Source: Clostridium algifaecis (GTDB lineage: Bacteria; Bacillota; Clostridia; Clostridiales; Clostridiaceae). From it: a DNA stretch of 64,000 nt. The notes beneath the pieces are model-generated. The model worked only from the letters and a program-made list of their open reading frames with translations. It made no database searches and was not told the DNA's origin. Below are positions 20,303 to 29,616 of the stretch, one piece after another; the first letter of the stretch is position 1; the number at the start of each line of letters is the position of its first letter. The stretch lies in contig NZ_JAGGLM010000008.1 of NCBI RefSeq assembly GCF_017874415.1, positions 50,976 to 114,975 of the forward strand. The letters are read 5' to 3'. Position numbers and translations under genes: made by a program.

Positions 20303-23300
20303 ATGAAGAGAAATAAGTTATTAACTCTAATTTTAACAGTAACTTTGACAACTTCTGGTATTGCATCAACTATAGGATTACCTGTTGTTAGAGCTGCAAC
20401 TGCTCAGACAACAAGTGAAAAACAGGCAACCAGAATAAGTGGACAGGACAGATATGAAACAGCAGCTAAAGTAGCTACATCTAACTGGAGTACTTCAGAT
20501 AATGTAGTACTAGTATCCGGTGAGGGTTATGCAGATGCCATAAGTGCTTCAGTATTGGCTAAAAAACTAGATGCACCAATACTTCTAACTAATTCAAAAA
20601 CATTAGATCCTTATGCAAAATCTGCACTTTCAACACTAAAAGCTAAGAATATATATGTCATAGGAGGTGAAGCTTCTATTTCAAAAGATGTTAGAGATTC
20701 TCTTAAAAGTTCATATTCAATTACTGAACTTGGAGGTGCAAACAGGTATGAAACAAATGCAGCTGTGGCAGGTAAACTTGTAGACCTTGGAGTAGACGCA
20801 ACTAATGCAATATTAGTTGGAGGACAGGGATTTTCAGACGCATTAACTGCAGCATCCATCGCCTCATCAAAGGGAGAAATACTATTACTTGGAAGTAATG
20901 ATTTAAGTAGTATAAAGTCAATTGAGAATTTTGTGAATAGTCATAAATCAAAGGTTACAGTAATAGGTACGGATTTAGTAATTAATGATAATACTTATAA
21001 GGCTGTTAATGGAGCTAATAGAGTAGCTGGAGGTAAAGACAGATTTGACACAAATCTTAAAGTACTGGAATCATTTAAAAGTGATATAAAAGGAAATAAA
21101 GTTTATGTAGCAAATGCTAGTGGAAATGACTATGCAGATGCACTAGTTGCGTCTGCTTTGGCAGGGAAGAATAATTCACCATTAGTATTGGTGGACAGCG
21201 AAAATTCTGATGCTACAGTAAATGCTATTAATTATTTAAAATCCAATTTAACAACTTCATCGGATATTGAAGTTTTAGGCGGCTCAGGTGTAGTTCCGGA
21301 AAGTATTATTAGCAAAATAAATAGCTCTATTCAGTCTAGTAATACTTCAACTGGTAGTTCAGGAGGTTCAAGCAGTTCAGGTGGAAGCTCAGGAAATTCA
21401 CAAAGTTCAAGTAATGCAGATTTAAATGATGGTAATACACATACTGGAAATTATATAATTTCTAATTTAGGTACAACTACATTTGGTTCAGCCGATCAAA
21501 ATAAACCTACAGCAATAAATGGAAATATAAGTATAAACTATAATGCTAAAGCAACTGACTCTATAACATTGCAGAATTTAAATATTAATGGAACACTTTC
21601 AGTTGATTTTGGAGTGGGCACTGTGACATTAAATAATGTAAAAGTAAATGGTGTAAATATTACAAATGTTGGATCAAATTCATTCGATGCTTCAGGGACG
21701 ACATCTATAGATTCTCTTACAATAAATGATACTAATAATGTACCTCATATAGTTGTAGAAGGAAATGCAAGTATAAACAATACTGTTACCAGCTCAAATG
21801 CTGTTCTTACAGGAACTTTTACTAACTTGACAGTCTCAAATCCAGGAATAAGTGTGGATTTACAATCAGCTAAAACAGCAACTTTAGTAATTGATAAGTT
21901 GGCAAAAGATGCAAAGATAGCTACATCAGATAATACATCAATAACTTATTTAAATATTAATGCACCTGTAAATATAACAGGAAATGGTATAATCGAAAAT
22001 GCGAATTTAGGAGTCAGTGGCAGTACTATAGATTCAACTCCAAAAAATGTATCTGTATTAAAAGGAGTCACAGCTACAGTAGGAGGAAAGACGGCAGATG
22101 ATAGCAATTCTATAGTAATTTCATCGTTACCTACTGTACAAACATTTACTGGATATATTACAACTGAAGATGATTTTGTAAACCCAAGTATAGGAGGAAT
22201 AGATCCTAGTACAGATACAAAACCTATGATACTTATGAAAGTTATGGCAGAGGCAGGACTAGGTATAACAGTAAAACAAAGTGATGGAACTTGGAAATTC
22301 TGTTATTTTGATGGTGGTATTTCTACAGGTAATAGTACTGATTCAAATGGTAAATGGAAATTTGATGGAACTGGTTCACAACTTAATGCATGGAATCTGG
22401 TTCAAAATACTACTAAGTATAATCATATTGCTATTACTGTAACAGGAATATTGGATGGAACTACAGAAACTAATCCTGGTCCAGATGCTGATGGTAAAGT
22501 TTATCCAGTAATAAAAGTAGCCTCTTTATCAGAAAATACTACAGCATTAAATAGCATAGCAATAACAAAGCCTGCAACTAAACTTACTTATTCGGTAGGA
22601 GATGCATTAGACTTTACAGGTTTACAAGTAACAGGAAATTATGCGGATGGCAGTACAGTATTGCAAAATATTACAGCAGCAAATGTAACTGGTTTTGATA
22701 GTTCAAAACCAGCAACTGGACAAGTGCTAACAATAACAGCAGGAGGAAAAACTACAACCTATACAATAGATGTAAAGCCAGCACCTAGCAGTATAGCAAT
22801 AACATCACCAGCAACTAAATTAACTTACACAGTAGGGGATAAATTAGATCTTACTGGTTTACAAGTTACAGCAACATATATTGATGGCAGTACAGCTGTG
22901 TTACCAATTACAACAGCAAATGTAACTGGATTTACTCGTTGGACACCAGCAACTGGAGAGGTGTTAACAATAACAGCTGGAGGAACAACAACAACTTATA
23001 AAATAAATATACAAGACCCAAAATTTGAAGTTCAGCTAAGCAGTATAGCAATAAGTTCACCAGCAACTAAGCTAAACTATACGGTAGGAGATAAACTTGA
23101 TATAACAGGTTTAAAGGTAACAGGAACTTATAGTGATGGTACAACAAAAGATGAGGCAATCACATCAGCAAATGTAACAGGATTTGACAGTTCAAAGGCA
23201 GTAGATGGACAAATATTAACAGTTACAGTTGGAGGAAAAACAGTTACATATCCGATTACAATAAAAGCAGCTGAACCGCAAGAACAGACTTTTACGGGAT

Positions 23301-23680
23301 ATATTACAACTGAAGACGATGTTGCAGCTGACCTTGGTGAAGATACCGCATATATGATATATATGAAACTTATGGCACAATCTGGTTTGGGAATAACATT
23401 TCAGAAGGATGGAAAGTGGGTTTTCTACTATTTTGATGGAAATATTGCTACAAATAATAAAAGTGGAGCAGATGGAAAATGGACTTTTGATGGTACAGGA
23501 TCTCAGTTAAATGCATGGAATTTAGTTAAGGCACAAGTTGAAGCTGGGAATCCTCAAAGTCCTGTTCCAGTTACTGTAACAGGAACATTAAAAGGAAATA
23601 CACAGACTAATCCAGGGCCAGATGCTGATGATATAGATTATCCAGTAATAACAGTAAACTCGATAACAGTAAATAAATAA
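20303..23680 (+). CDS. Large cell-wall-binding surface protein with two Met-motif domains
   Basis: A 1125-residue exported protein, 49 bases after its paralogue. Signal peptide (about 1-32) and three cell wall binding repeats (about 40-345) are followed by a Ser/Gly linker (about 347-370). A repetitive beta-rich stretch (about 385-600) comes next, then the first FTGYITTEDD domain (about 612-740, MILMKVM at 642-648). Three Ig-like repeats follow (about 745-995, each with SPATKL or KPATKL), and a second FTGYITTEDD domain ends the protein (about 1002-1125, MIYMKLM at 1018-1024). It is probably anchored non-covalently to the cell wall. Regulation from the SAM-I/element leader upstream and the neighbouring copper-type genes suggest a surface metal- or substrate-binding role; this is inference. 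Confidence 0.85.
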   Translation: MKRNKLLTLILTVTLTTSGIASTIGLPVVRAATAQTTSEKQATRISGQDRYETAAKVATSNWSTSDNVVLVSGEGYADAISASVLAKKLDAPILLTNSKTLDPYAKSALSTLKAKNIYVIGGEASISKDVRDSLKSSYSITELGGANRYETNAAVAGKLVDLGVDATNAILVGGQGFSDALTAASIASSKGEILLLGSNDLSSIKSIENFVNSHKSKVTVIGTDLVINDNTYKAVNGANRVAGGKDRFDTNLKVLESFKSDIKGNKVYVANASGNDYADALVASALAGKNNSPLVLVDSENSDATVNAINYLKSNLTTSSDIEVLGGSGVVPESIISKINSSIQSSNTSTGSSGGSSSSGGSSGNSQSSSNADLNDGNTHTGNYIISNLGTTTFGSADQNKPTAINGNISINYNAKATDSITLQNLNINGTLSVDFGVGTVTLNNVKVNGVNITNVGSNSFDASGTTSIDSLTINDTNNVPHIVVEGNASINNTVTSSNAVLTGTFTNLTVSNPGISVDLQSAKTATLVIDKLAKDAKIATSDNTSITYLNINAPVNITGNGIIENANLGVSGSTIDSTPKNVSVLKGVTATVGGKTADDSNSIVISSLPTVQTFTGYITTEDDFVNPSIGGIDPSTDTKPMILMKVMAEAGLGITVKQSDGTWKFCYFDGGISTGNSTDSNGKWKFDGTGSQLNAWNLVQNTTKYNHIAITVTGILDGTTETNPGPDADGKVYPVIKVASLSENTTALNSIAITKPATKLTYSVGDALDFTGLQVTGNYADGSTVLQNITAANVTGFDSSKPATGQVLTITAGGKTTTYTIDVKPAPSSIAITSPATKLTYTVGDKLDLTGLQVTATYIDGSTAVLPITTANVTGFTRWTPATGEVLTITAGGTTTTYKINIQDPKFEVQLSSIAISSPATKLNYTVGDKLDITGLKVTGTYSDGTTKDEAITSANVTGFDSSKAVDGQILTVTVGGKTVTYPITIKAAEPQEQTFTGYITTEDDVAADLGEDTAYMIYMKLMAQSGLGITFQKDGKWVFYYFDGNIATNNKSGADGKWTFDGTGSQLNAWNLVKAQVEAGNPQSPVPVTVTGTLKGNTQTNPGPDADDIDYPVITVNSITVNK
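20712..21165 (+). repeat. 454-bp tract identical to 18938-19391 (copy 2)
   Basis: Second copy of the tract; it ends where GGCAGGAAA in copy 1 becomes GGCAGGGAA here. Confidence 0.85.
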
Positions 23681-23687
23681 AAAATGG

Positions 23688-23731
23688 CATAAAAGTTTCA
23701 GTGAAATAGAATTTTCACTGAGACTTTTATG
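23688..23731 (+). terminator. Hairpin after the surface-protein gene
   Basis: CATAAAAGTTTCAGTGAAA pairs with TTTCACTGAGACTTTTATG. The T tract is only four bases and lies inside the arm, so termination may be partial and the downstream metal genes may be cotranscribed. Confidence 0.6.
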
Positions 23732-23771
23732 AAAAATAATGCAATTTTAAAATATAACAGGAGGTGTTAAT

Positions 23772-24875
23772 ATTTTAGAGTTCTTTAAAAATTTGTTTTT
23801 GCTTAAATATCTACCTAAGCTTGGAAATAATTCCAGCTATGTGCTGCTATTTGCATTTGGTGTATTAACTTCTTTTCATTGTATAGGAATGTGCGGTGGT
23901 ATAGCAATATCTCAGTCTATTAAAAAAAATGAAATGAAGTTAAAAAACGGAAAACCTTATATAGCATTTATACCTTCATTACTTTACAATACAGGGAGAG
24001 TTATATCATATACCATTGTTGGCGGCATTGTGGGTGGACTAGGACGCATAATTAGTTTTTCAAGTGCACTTAGAGGAATTGTACCTATTATTGGCGGCAT
24101 ATTTATGGTTATTATGGCAATAAATTTGCTTGGAATTTTTCGCATATTTAGAAAATTAAATATAACAGTACCTAGTTTCATTGCTAAAAAAATTTATAAG
24201 AAAAATAATTATGGACCCGTTATCGTAGGCCTTCTAAATGGATTGATGCCATGTGGACCACTTCAAATAGTTCAGCTTTATGCACTGGGAACAAAAAGTG
24301 TATTAATAGGTGCGGCATCTATGTTCTTTTTTTCTATTGGCACAGTTCCTATAGTTTTTGTGTTTGGTGCTATAAATACAATTATCAATAGAAAATTTTC
24401 AACAGTGATATTAAAAGTTAGTGCTGTATTAGTGCTTACACTTGGAGTAGTTATGATTGGAAGAGGATTATCTTTGTATGGTGTATCTATGGGCATGAAC
24501 AATATGGTGAGTAACTCAGGTGAAGGATTTTCAACATTACAAGGAAATGTACAAAATGTAAAAATAGAAGCAGGATCTGATAGTTTTCCAGCAATTGAGG
24601 TTGTAAAGGGAGTACCTGTTAATTGGAATATTCATATGGATGAAAAGAATTTTAATGAGTGTAATAAAGCTATTCAACTGCCAAAATATAAAGTCAAAAA
24701 GAGTTTTAAAGTAGGAGACAATATAATTCAGTTTACCCCTAATGAATCGGGTGAGTTCATGTATACTTGCTGGATGGGAATGATAAAAAGCAAAATAATA
24801 GTAGTTGATAATTTTAGTCAGTTAAAAGAAGATCAAATTAAGAATTCTAAAAGTATGAGTAAAAATAATAATTAG
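23772..24875 (+). CDS. TauE/SafE (UreH/DsbD-like) membrane protein with C-terminal cupredoxin domain
   Basis: About 367 residues. The membrane part has six or more hydrophobic helices with SFHCIGMCGG and GLMPCGP, the paired Cys motifs typical of the SafE/UreH_2 branch found beside copper ATPases. The C-terminal part (about 265-350) looks like a cupredoxin: FPAIEVVKGVPVNWNIH, with possible ligands in NECNKA and TCWMGM. The start is uncertain: AGGAGGTG at 23758-23765 fits an ATT codon at 23772, whereas the first TTG in frame is at 23793, too far from it. Context suggests metal, probably copper, handling at the membrane; sulfite export is the alternative. Confidence 0.75.
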   Translation: MLEFFKNLFLLKYLPKLGNNSSYVLLFAFGVLTSFHCIGMCGGIAISQSIKKNEMKLKNGKPYIAFIPSLLYNTGRVISYTIVGGIVGGLGRIISFSSALRGIVPIIGGIFMVIMAINLLGIFRIFRKLNITVPSFIAKKIYKKNNYGPVIVGLLNGLMPCGPLQIVQLYALGTKSVLIGAASMFFFSIGTVPIVFVFGAINTIINRKFSTVILKVSAVLVLTLGVVMIGRGLSLYGVSMGMNNMVSNSGEGFSTLQGNVQNVKIEAGSDSFPAIEVVKGVPVNWNIHMDEKNFNECNKAIQLPKYKVKKSFKVGDNIIQFTPNESGEFMYTCWMGMIKSKIIVVDNFSQLKEDQIKNSKSMSKNNN

Positions 24876-24913
24876 TTTAAAAATAATATTTTTAAGAGCG
24901 AAGGTGTTCATTA

Positions 24914-25624
24914 ATGAAGAAAAAAAGATTAATTATAATAGGTGTTATTATAGTAATATTTATATCTATAATTGGTATTGTGTCATGGAATATAAAAAAT
25001 AAATCATCAGGAGTGGCTTCTAATATAGATAATAAAGTTTCAAGTACTAAAACAAAACATAATACTACATTAAAAAAATCAAATAGTGAGAAATCCAATC
25101 AGCCTAAAGGTGGATCTATGGATAAATGTAAAATGGGATCTGACAATAAATCAAAATCCTCAGCAGCACCAGCAGTTCAGGCTCAATCTCAATCTAAAAC
25201 AGCTTCACCAAATGCTGCAAGTTCTCAATCACAGACTTTTACAGGGTATATAACTACAGAGGATGATTTTGCAGCTGGACTTCATGAGGATACTGCAGAT
25301 ATGGTATACATGAAATTAATGGCAGAGGCTGGTTTGGGTATAACATTTCAGCAGAATGGCAAGTGGGTTTTTTATTATTTTGATGGTACAATTGCTACAA
25401 AAAATACAAGTGGTTCAGATGGAAAATGGGTTTTTGATGGTACAGGTTCACAGTTAAATGCATGGAATATAGTTGGAGCACAAGTTAAAGCTGGAAAAGG
25501 AAAAAGCCCTGTGCCTGCTACTGTGAAAGGAGTTTTAAAAGGGAATGCTGAGGTTAATCCCGGACCAGATACTGACGGAAAAAGCTTCCCTGTAATAACA
25601 GTAGAATCTATAAATGCAAACTAA
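24914..25624 (+). CDS. Small exported/anchored protein with one FTGYITTEDD Met-motif domain
   Basis: A 236-residue protein. An N-terminal hydrophobic segment (about 5-25) could be a signal anchor. A Ser/Lys-rich linker follows, with MDKCKMGSDNK (about 75-85), and then the FTGYITTEDD domain (about 110-236) with MVYMKLM at 130-136. Unlike its larger relatives it has no cell-wall-binding repeats. It sits between the cupredoxin-containing membrane protein (38-base gap) and copA (22-base gap). The three genes read as one metal module. The domain is unknown to me; copper binding is inferred from the MxxMxxM pattern and neighbours. Confidence 0.75.
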   Translation: MKKKRLIIIGVIIVIFISIIGIVSWNIKNKSSGVASNIDNKVSSTKTKHNTTLKKSNSEKSNQPKGGSMDKCKMGSDNKSKSSAAPAVQAQSQSKTASPNAASSQSQTFTGYITTEDDFAAGLHEDTADMVYMKLMAEAGLGITFQQNGKWVFYYFDGTIATKNTSGSDGKWVFDGTGSQLNAWNIVGAQVKAGKGKSPVPATVKGVLKGNAEVNPGPDTDGKSFPVITVESINAN

Positions 25625-25646
25625 ATCATATGGGAGGTTTTAAATA

Positions 25647-27947
25647 ATGATTAAAAATACTTCATTGAAAGTATATGGTATGACCTGTACTTTGTGTTCA
25701 ATTATAATAGAATCTGCCGTTAGTGAAATTCAAGGAATAAAAAAAATAAATGTAAGTTATTCTACTGAAAAGGCTAAATTACAATATGATGATAAGGAAG
25801 TAAATTTAGATAATATAAAAGAAGAAATAAAATTACTTGGCTTTTCAGCAGAAGATTTAAATGAAGAAATAAGTAAGAATAACAACCTGAGTCGTGAACA
25901 GATTGAACGAAATAAACTGAGAAATCTACTTATAATTTCAACTATATTGAGTTTTCCACTAATATTAGCTATGATATTAGGCGGTGTTGGATTTTGTCAC
26001 AGCAATTATGACCCTTCATCTGCTGGTAAATGGGGAACTTTTGTTGAAACTTTAAGATGGAAGGCATGGAATCTTCATAATTGGAAGTTTCAACTTACGA
26101 TAGCTACTATAGTACAATTTATAATAGGTTTTAGATTCTATAAAAGTTCATTCTATGCACTTAAAGCTAAAGTATTTACTATGGATTTATTAGTGGTAAT
26201 AGGAACATCTGCAGCATATTTTTACAGCGTTTATATAGCATTATTTAAAACATTAACTTACACGCTTGGAATGGTAAATTTATATTTTGAGTCTTCGGTT
26301 ACTATAATAACCCTTGTGCTTCTTGGAAAATATTTAGAATCTATTGCTAAAAATAAAACTTCAAAAGCTATAGAATCTTTAATTAAATTAAAACCAAAAA
26401 CTGCTAGAGTACTTAGAAATAATATTGAATCAGATATACCTATTGAAAAAGTATCTGTAGGTGATATTATAGTGGTTCGACCTGGTGAAAAAATACCTGT
26501 AGATGGAGTTATAATTAGCGGGAATTCTACTGTAGATGAATCTATGCTTACAGGTGAAAGTCTACCTGTAGAAAAGAAGAAAGATGATTTTGTAACAGGT
26601 GCATCAATTAATAAAAATGGAACTTTCAATTTTAAAGCTACTAAAGTTGGAAATGAAACTGTCCTTTCAAATATTATAAGTTTAGTAGAAGATGCACAGG
26701 AAAGCAAAGCCCCTATACAAAAAATTGCAGATAAAGCTTCGGGAATTTTTATACCGACTGTACTAATTGTAGCGACGTTAACTTTTGTAGTATGGTTTTT
26801 CTTTATATTTGATCATCAGATATTTTTAATAAATTTACCTATGATCTATGCGGTTTCAGTATTAGTAGTATCATGTCCATGTGCTTTAGGGATAGCTACC
26901 CCAGCAGCACTAATGGTAGGGATGGGAAGAGGTGCAGAAAATGGAATATTAATTAAAAATGGAACAAAACTTGAACAAGCTTGTAAAATAAATACAATAG
27001 TGTTTGATAAAACTGGTACATTAACTACAGGAAAACTGGAAGTTACAAATGTTATCACATTTAATAGCAATAAGGATAAAGACTTATTAATTATAGCAGC
27101 TGCTGCTGAAAAACACTCTGAACATCCTCTTGGACAATCTATATATAAATATGCAAAAGAAAAATTTCAAAATGAATTAAAAGAAGCAGATAAATTCGAA
27201 GCTATTCCGGGAAAAGGTATATCTGCGACAATTGAAAATGACTATATTCTTATAGGAACTAAGAAATTCTTAGATGAACATTCAATAGACTTAATAGGTT
27301 TAAATGATACTTTAACTAAATTTCAAAAGCAGGGTAAAACAGCTGTACTGGTGGCTATCAATGGACAGTTAGCTGGAGTTATTGCACTTTCAGATAAAAT
27401 AAGAGATAATTCAAAAGAAGTTATTAAGTATCTAGAAAAAATGAATATAAAAGTTTATATGCTTACGGGAGATAATAAAACAACTGCTATTTCTGTAGCA
27501 AATAAAATTGGTATAGAAAATGTAATTTCAGAAGTTCAACCTGAAAATAAAGCCGATGAAATTACTAAATTAAAAGATGAAGGTAATGTAGTTGCTATGG
27601 TAGGAGATGGAATAAATGATGCACCTGCTATTGCTACAGCAGATATAGGATTTGCTATAGGTACAGGTACTGATGTAGCAATTGAAACTGGTGATATAGT
27701 ACTTTTAAGAGATGATTTAAGTGCCTTGCCAAAATCAATAAAGCTATCTAAAATGACTATGAGAAAAATAAAGCAAAATTTATTTTGGGCATTTGTATAT
27801 AATTTAATTGCAATACCAATAGCTGCTGCAGGTTATCTAAATCCAGTAGTTGCAGCTGCATGTATGTCATTTAGCTCTATATCTGTATTATTAAATTCAC
27901 TAAGTCTTAAAAAAATGAAATTAAACCCTGTAAAACTGACTAATTGA
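25647..27947 (+). CDS. copA: Copper-type P1B ATPase CopA
   Basis: A 766-residue heavy-metal ATPase. The N-terminal HMA domain has GMTCTLC (Cys14, Cys17). The membrane metal site is Cys410-Pro-Cys412 in [11 protein letters not shown], the phosphorylated Asp is Asp454 in DKTGT, and the SEHPLGQ and GDGINDAPA motifs are intact. Length and the CPC motif fit Cu+ transport; Ag+ is possible. Two internal oddities are [13 protein letters not shown] and an extended loop between the first two helices (about 105-145). It is last in the metal module inserted between two nitrogenase-like operons. The D2K2 promoter lies 65 bases after its stop. Confidence 0.9.
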   Translation: MIKNTSLKVYGMTCTLCSIIIESAVSEIQGIKKINVSYSTEKAKLQYDDKEVNLDNIKEEIKLLGFSAEDLNEEISKNNNLSREQIERNKLRNLLIISTILSFPLILAMILGGVGFCHSNYDPSSAGKWGTFVETLRWKAWNLHNWKFQLTIATIVQFIIGFRFYKSSFYALKAKVFTMDLLVVIGTSAAYFYSVYIALFKTLTYTLGMVNLYFESSVTIITLVLLGKYLESIAKNKTSKAIESLIKLKPKTARVLRNNIESDIPIEKVSVGDIIVVRPGEKIPVDGVIISGNSTVDESMLTGESLPVEKKKDDFVTGASINKNGTFNFKATKVGNETVLSNIISLVEDAQESKAPIQKIADKASGIFIPTVLIVATLTFVVWFFFIFDHQIFLINLPMIYAVSVLVVSCPCALGIATPAALMVGMGRGAENGILIKNGTKLEQACKINTIVFDKTGTLTTGKLEVTNVITFNSNKDKDLLIIAAAAEKHSEHPLGQSIYKYAKEKFQNELKEADKFEAIPGKGISATIENDYILIGTKKFLDEHSIDLIGLNDTLTKFQKQGKTAVLVAINGQLAGVIALSDKIRDNSKEVIKYLEKMNIKVYMLTGDNKTTAISVANKIGIENVISEVQPENKADEITKLKDEGNVVAMVGDGINDAPAIATADIGFAIGTGTDVAIETGDIVLLRDDLSALPKSIKLSKMTMRKIKQNLFWAFVYNLIAIPIAAAGYLNPVVAAACMSFSSISVLLNSLSLKKMKLNPVKLTN

Positions 27948-28011
27948 CTTATTTTTATGTAAATAATTTAAATGTATAGTAAATCTACACAATTATATAT
28001 TTAACGACATA

Positions 28012-28040
28012 TTGACAAAAAATATTATAAGTAGTAAAAT
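28012..28040 (+). promoter_or_regulatory. Sigma-A promoter of the D2K2 operon
   Basis: TTGACA (28012-28017), 17-base spacer, TAAAAT (28035-28040). No SAM-I riboswitch lies in this leader. Confidence 0.75.
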
Positions 28041-28060
28041 TATATAAAATTTAAAATTTT

Positions 28061-28124
28061 TGCTAACTGGAAAACTGGAGGCATTAAGCAATATGACAAT
28101 ATATATTGCTTAATGCCTCTTTTA
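28061..28124 (+). promoter_or_regulatory. Recurrent antiterminator element E with terminator
   Basis: Outer TGC (28061-28063) with GCA (28081-28083), TAA/AG loop, inner hairpin CTGG-AAAA-CTGG. AGGCATTAAGCAATAT pairs with ATATTGCTTAATGCCT, followed by CTTTT. This is the only recognised regulator in the D2K2 leader. Confidence 0.8.
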
Positions 28125-28151
28125 ATTTTATAAATAAAAGGGGATGTAGAA

Positions 28152-29615
28152 ATGGCAATTAATTTAAATACTGCAGTTACATCAACAAGAGAAAGCCGCC
28201 TTGGTGCTATTACAGGTTATAGTGGAGATTTGTACGAACTTTGTGGATCAGGCTGTAGAAATTTGAGCAATAAGGAAAGAGCATTTAGTCAATCTAGTTC
28301 ATGCAATGCTGGGTGTGCATTAAACCAACTTGCAGGAATAAGGGATGTAGCTATAATAAATCATGCACCGTCAGGTTGTACAGCTATGGCAGCAAATAAA
28401 AGTGTTAATAATAGTCAAATGGCAGAAAAAAGAGGAATTATTAACAATACTGTATTTGTTGGAACTGACATGAATGAAGAAGATACAGTATTTGGAGCTA
28501 CAGTAAGTTTAAAAGAAATAGCAAAAAAAATTTATGATAGGTATAAACCAAAAGCAATTTTTATAGGAACTTCGTGTGCAACAGGAATTATAGGAGAAGA
28601 TGTGGACAGCGTTGTTGAAGAATTAAAAGAAGAAATACCTGTACCTATAGCAGCCGTTCATTGTGAAGGATTTAGATCTAGAGTATGGGCATCGGGATTT
28701 GACGCTTCGGATCATGCAGTACTTACAAGTATTGTAAAACCACCTGCCAAGAAAAATAATGTAATTAATTTTAAAAATTTTTATGAAAGTGCCAGACAGG
28801 AAATAACAGATATATTCTCAAATTTCGGGGTAAAACCTATATTTTTTTATCAAAATTCGACAGTAGAGGAATTGGAACATTTATCAGAATCCCTTGCTAC
28901 AGTTTGTATATGTGGAACACTTGGAACGTATTTGGGTAATGGGCTTGAACAAAAATATGGAGTTCCATATATCAAAACCATAAATCCATTAGGTGTCACA
29001 GGATTTGAAACCTGGCTCAGACAAATAGGGAAAACTATAGGAAAAGAAGAAGAAGTGGAAAAATATATAGATCAGGAAAGACAAAAATATATACCTAAAA
29101 TAGAAGAAGTAAAAAAACAGCTTAAGGGACTGCGTGCAGTACTTGGAATGGGACCTGGCTATACTTTTGAAGTATCAAGAGTGCTTCAGGAACTTGGAAT
29201 TGAAGTAGTTTGGGCAGCTGCATGGCATTATGATAGAAAACATGATGGTGATAATAATCCACCTGCAGCAAAATATTTATTAGAGAATTCTCCTGAAAAT
29301 ATAAAGGTTAGTGTAACTGAACAGCAGAATTATGAAATACTTAATATATTGAATGAATATAAACCGGACATATACTTCTCAAGACATCCAGGAACTACTG
29401 TGTGGGCTATAAAGCAAGGTGTTCCTGCACTTTGTGTAAATGACGAATATATGATTTTTGGATATAGGGGAACATTGAATTTTGCTTATAGTGTACTTGA
29501 TACTATAAAAAATAGAAGTTTTGAAAAGAATCTTGCTTCAAAAGTAAAGCTTCCATATACAGATTGGTGGTACAAACAAAATAGTGCTGCATTTTTGAAA
29601 GGAAAGGTGAAATAA
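28152..29615 (+). CDS. Nitrogenase-like alpha subunit D2 (divergent)
   Basis: A 487-residue NifD homologue. P-cluster ligands Cys51, Cys76 (APSGCTAM) and Cys142 (GTSCATGIIGED) are present, and the cofactor Cys is Cys254 (CICGTLGTYL). As in the other copies, Trp179 and Phe183 replace NifD Gln191 and His195. Where D1 and D3 have DEH, this protein has Asp-Glu-Tyr433 (NDEYMIFGYRG), so the probable His ligand of the cofactor is missing. The region WHYDRKHDGDNN also departs from the HHDP of the other three. It may carry an altered cofactor or substrate pocket, or serve as a scaffold; it is not degenerate otherwise. Ribosome site AAAGGGG precedes the ATG. Confidence 0.85.
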   Translation: MAINLNTAVTSTRESRLGAITGYSGDLYELCGSGCRNLSNKERAFSQSSSCNAGCALNQLAGIRDVAIINHAPSGCTAMAANKSVNNSQMAEKRGIINNTVFVGTDMNEEDTVFGATVSLKEIAKKIYDRYKPKAIFIGTSCATGIIGEDVDSVVEELKEEIPVPIAAVHCEGFRSRVWASGFDASDHAVLTSIVKPPAKKNNVINFKNFYESARQEITDIFSNFGVKPIFFYQNSTVEELEHLSESLATVCICGTLGTYLGNGLEQKYGVPYIKTINPLGVTGFETWLRQIGKTIGKEEEVEKYIDQERQKYIPKIEEVKKQLKGLRAVLGMGPGYTFEVSRVLQELGIEVVWAAAWHYDRKHDGDNNPPAAKYLLENSPENIKVSVTEQQNYEILNILNEYKPDIYFSRHPGTTVWAIKQGVPALCVNDEYMIFGYRGTLNFAYSVLDTIKNRSFEKNLASKVKLPYTDWWYKQNSAAFLKGKVK

Positions 29616-29616
29616 T

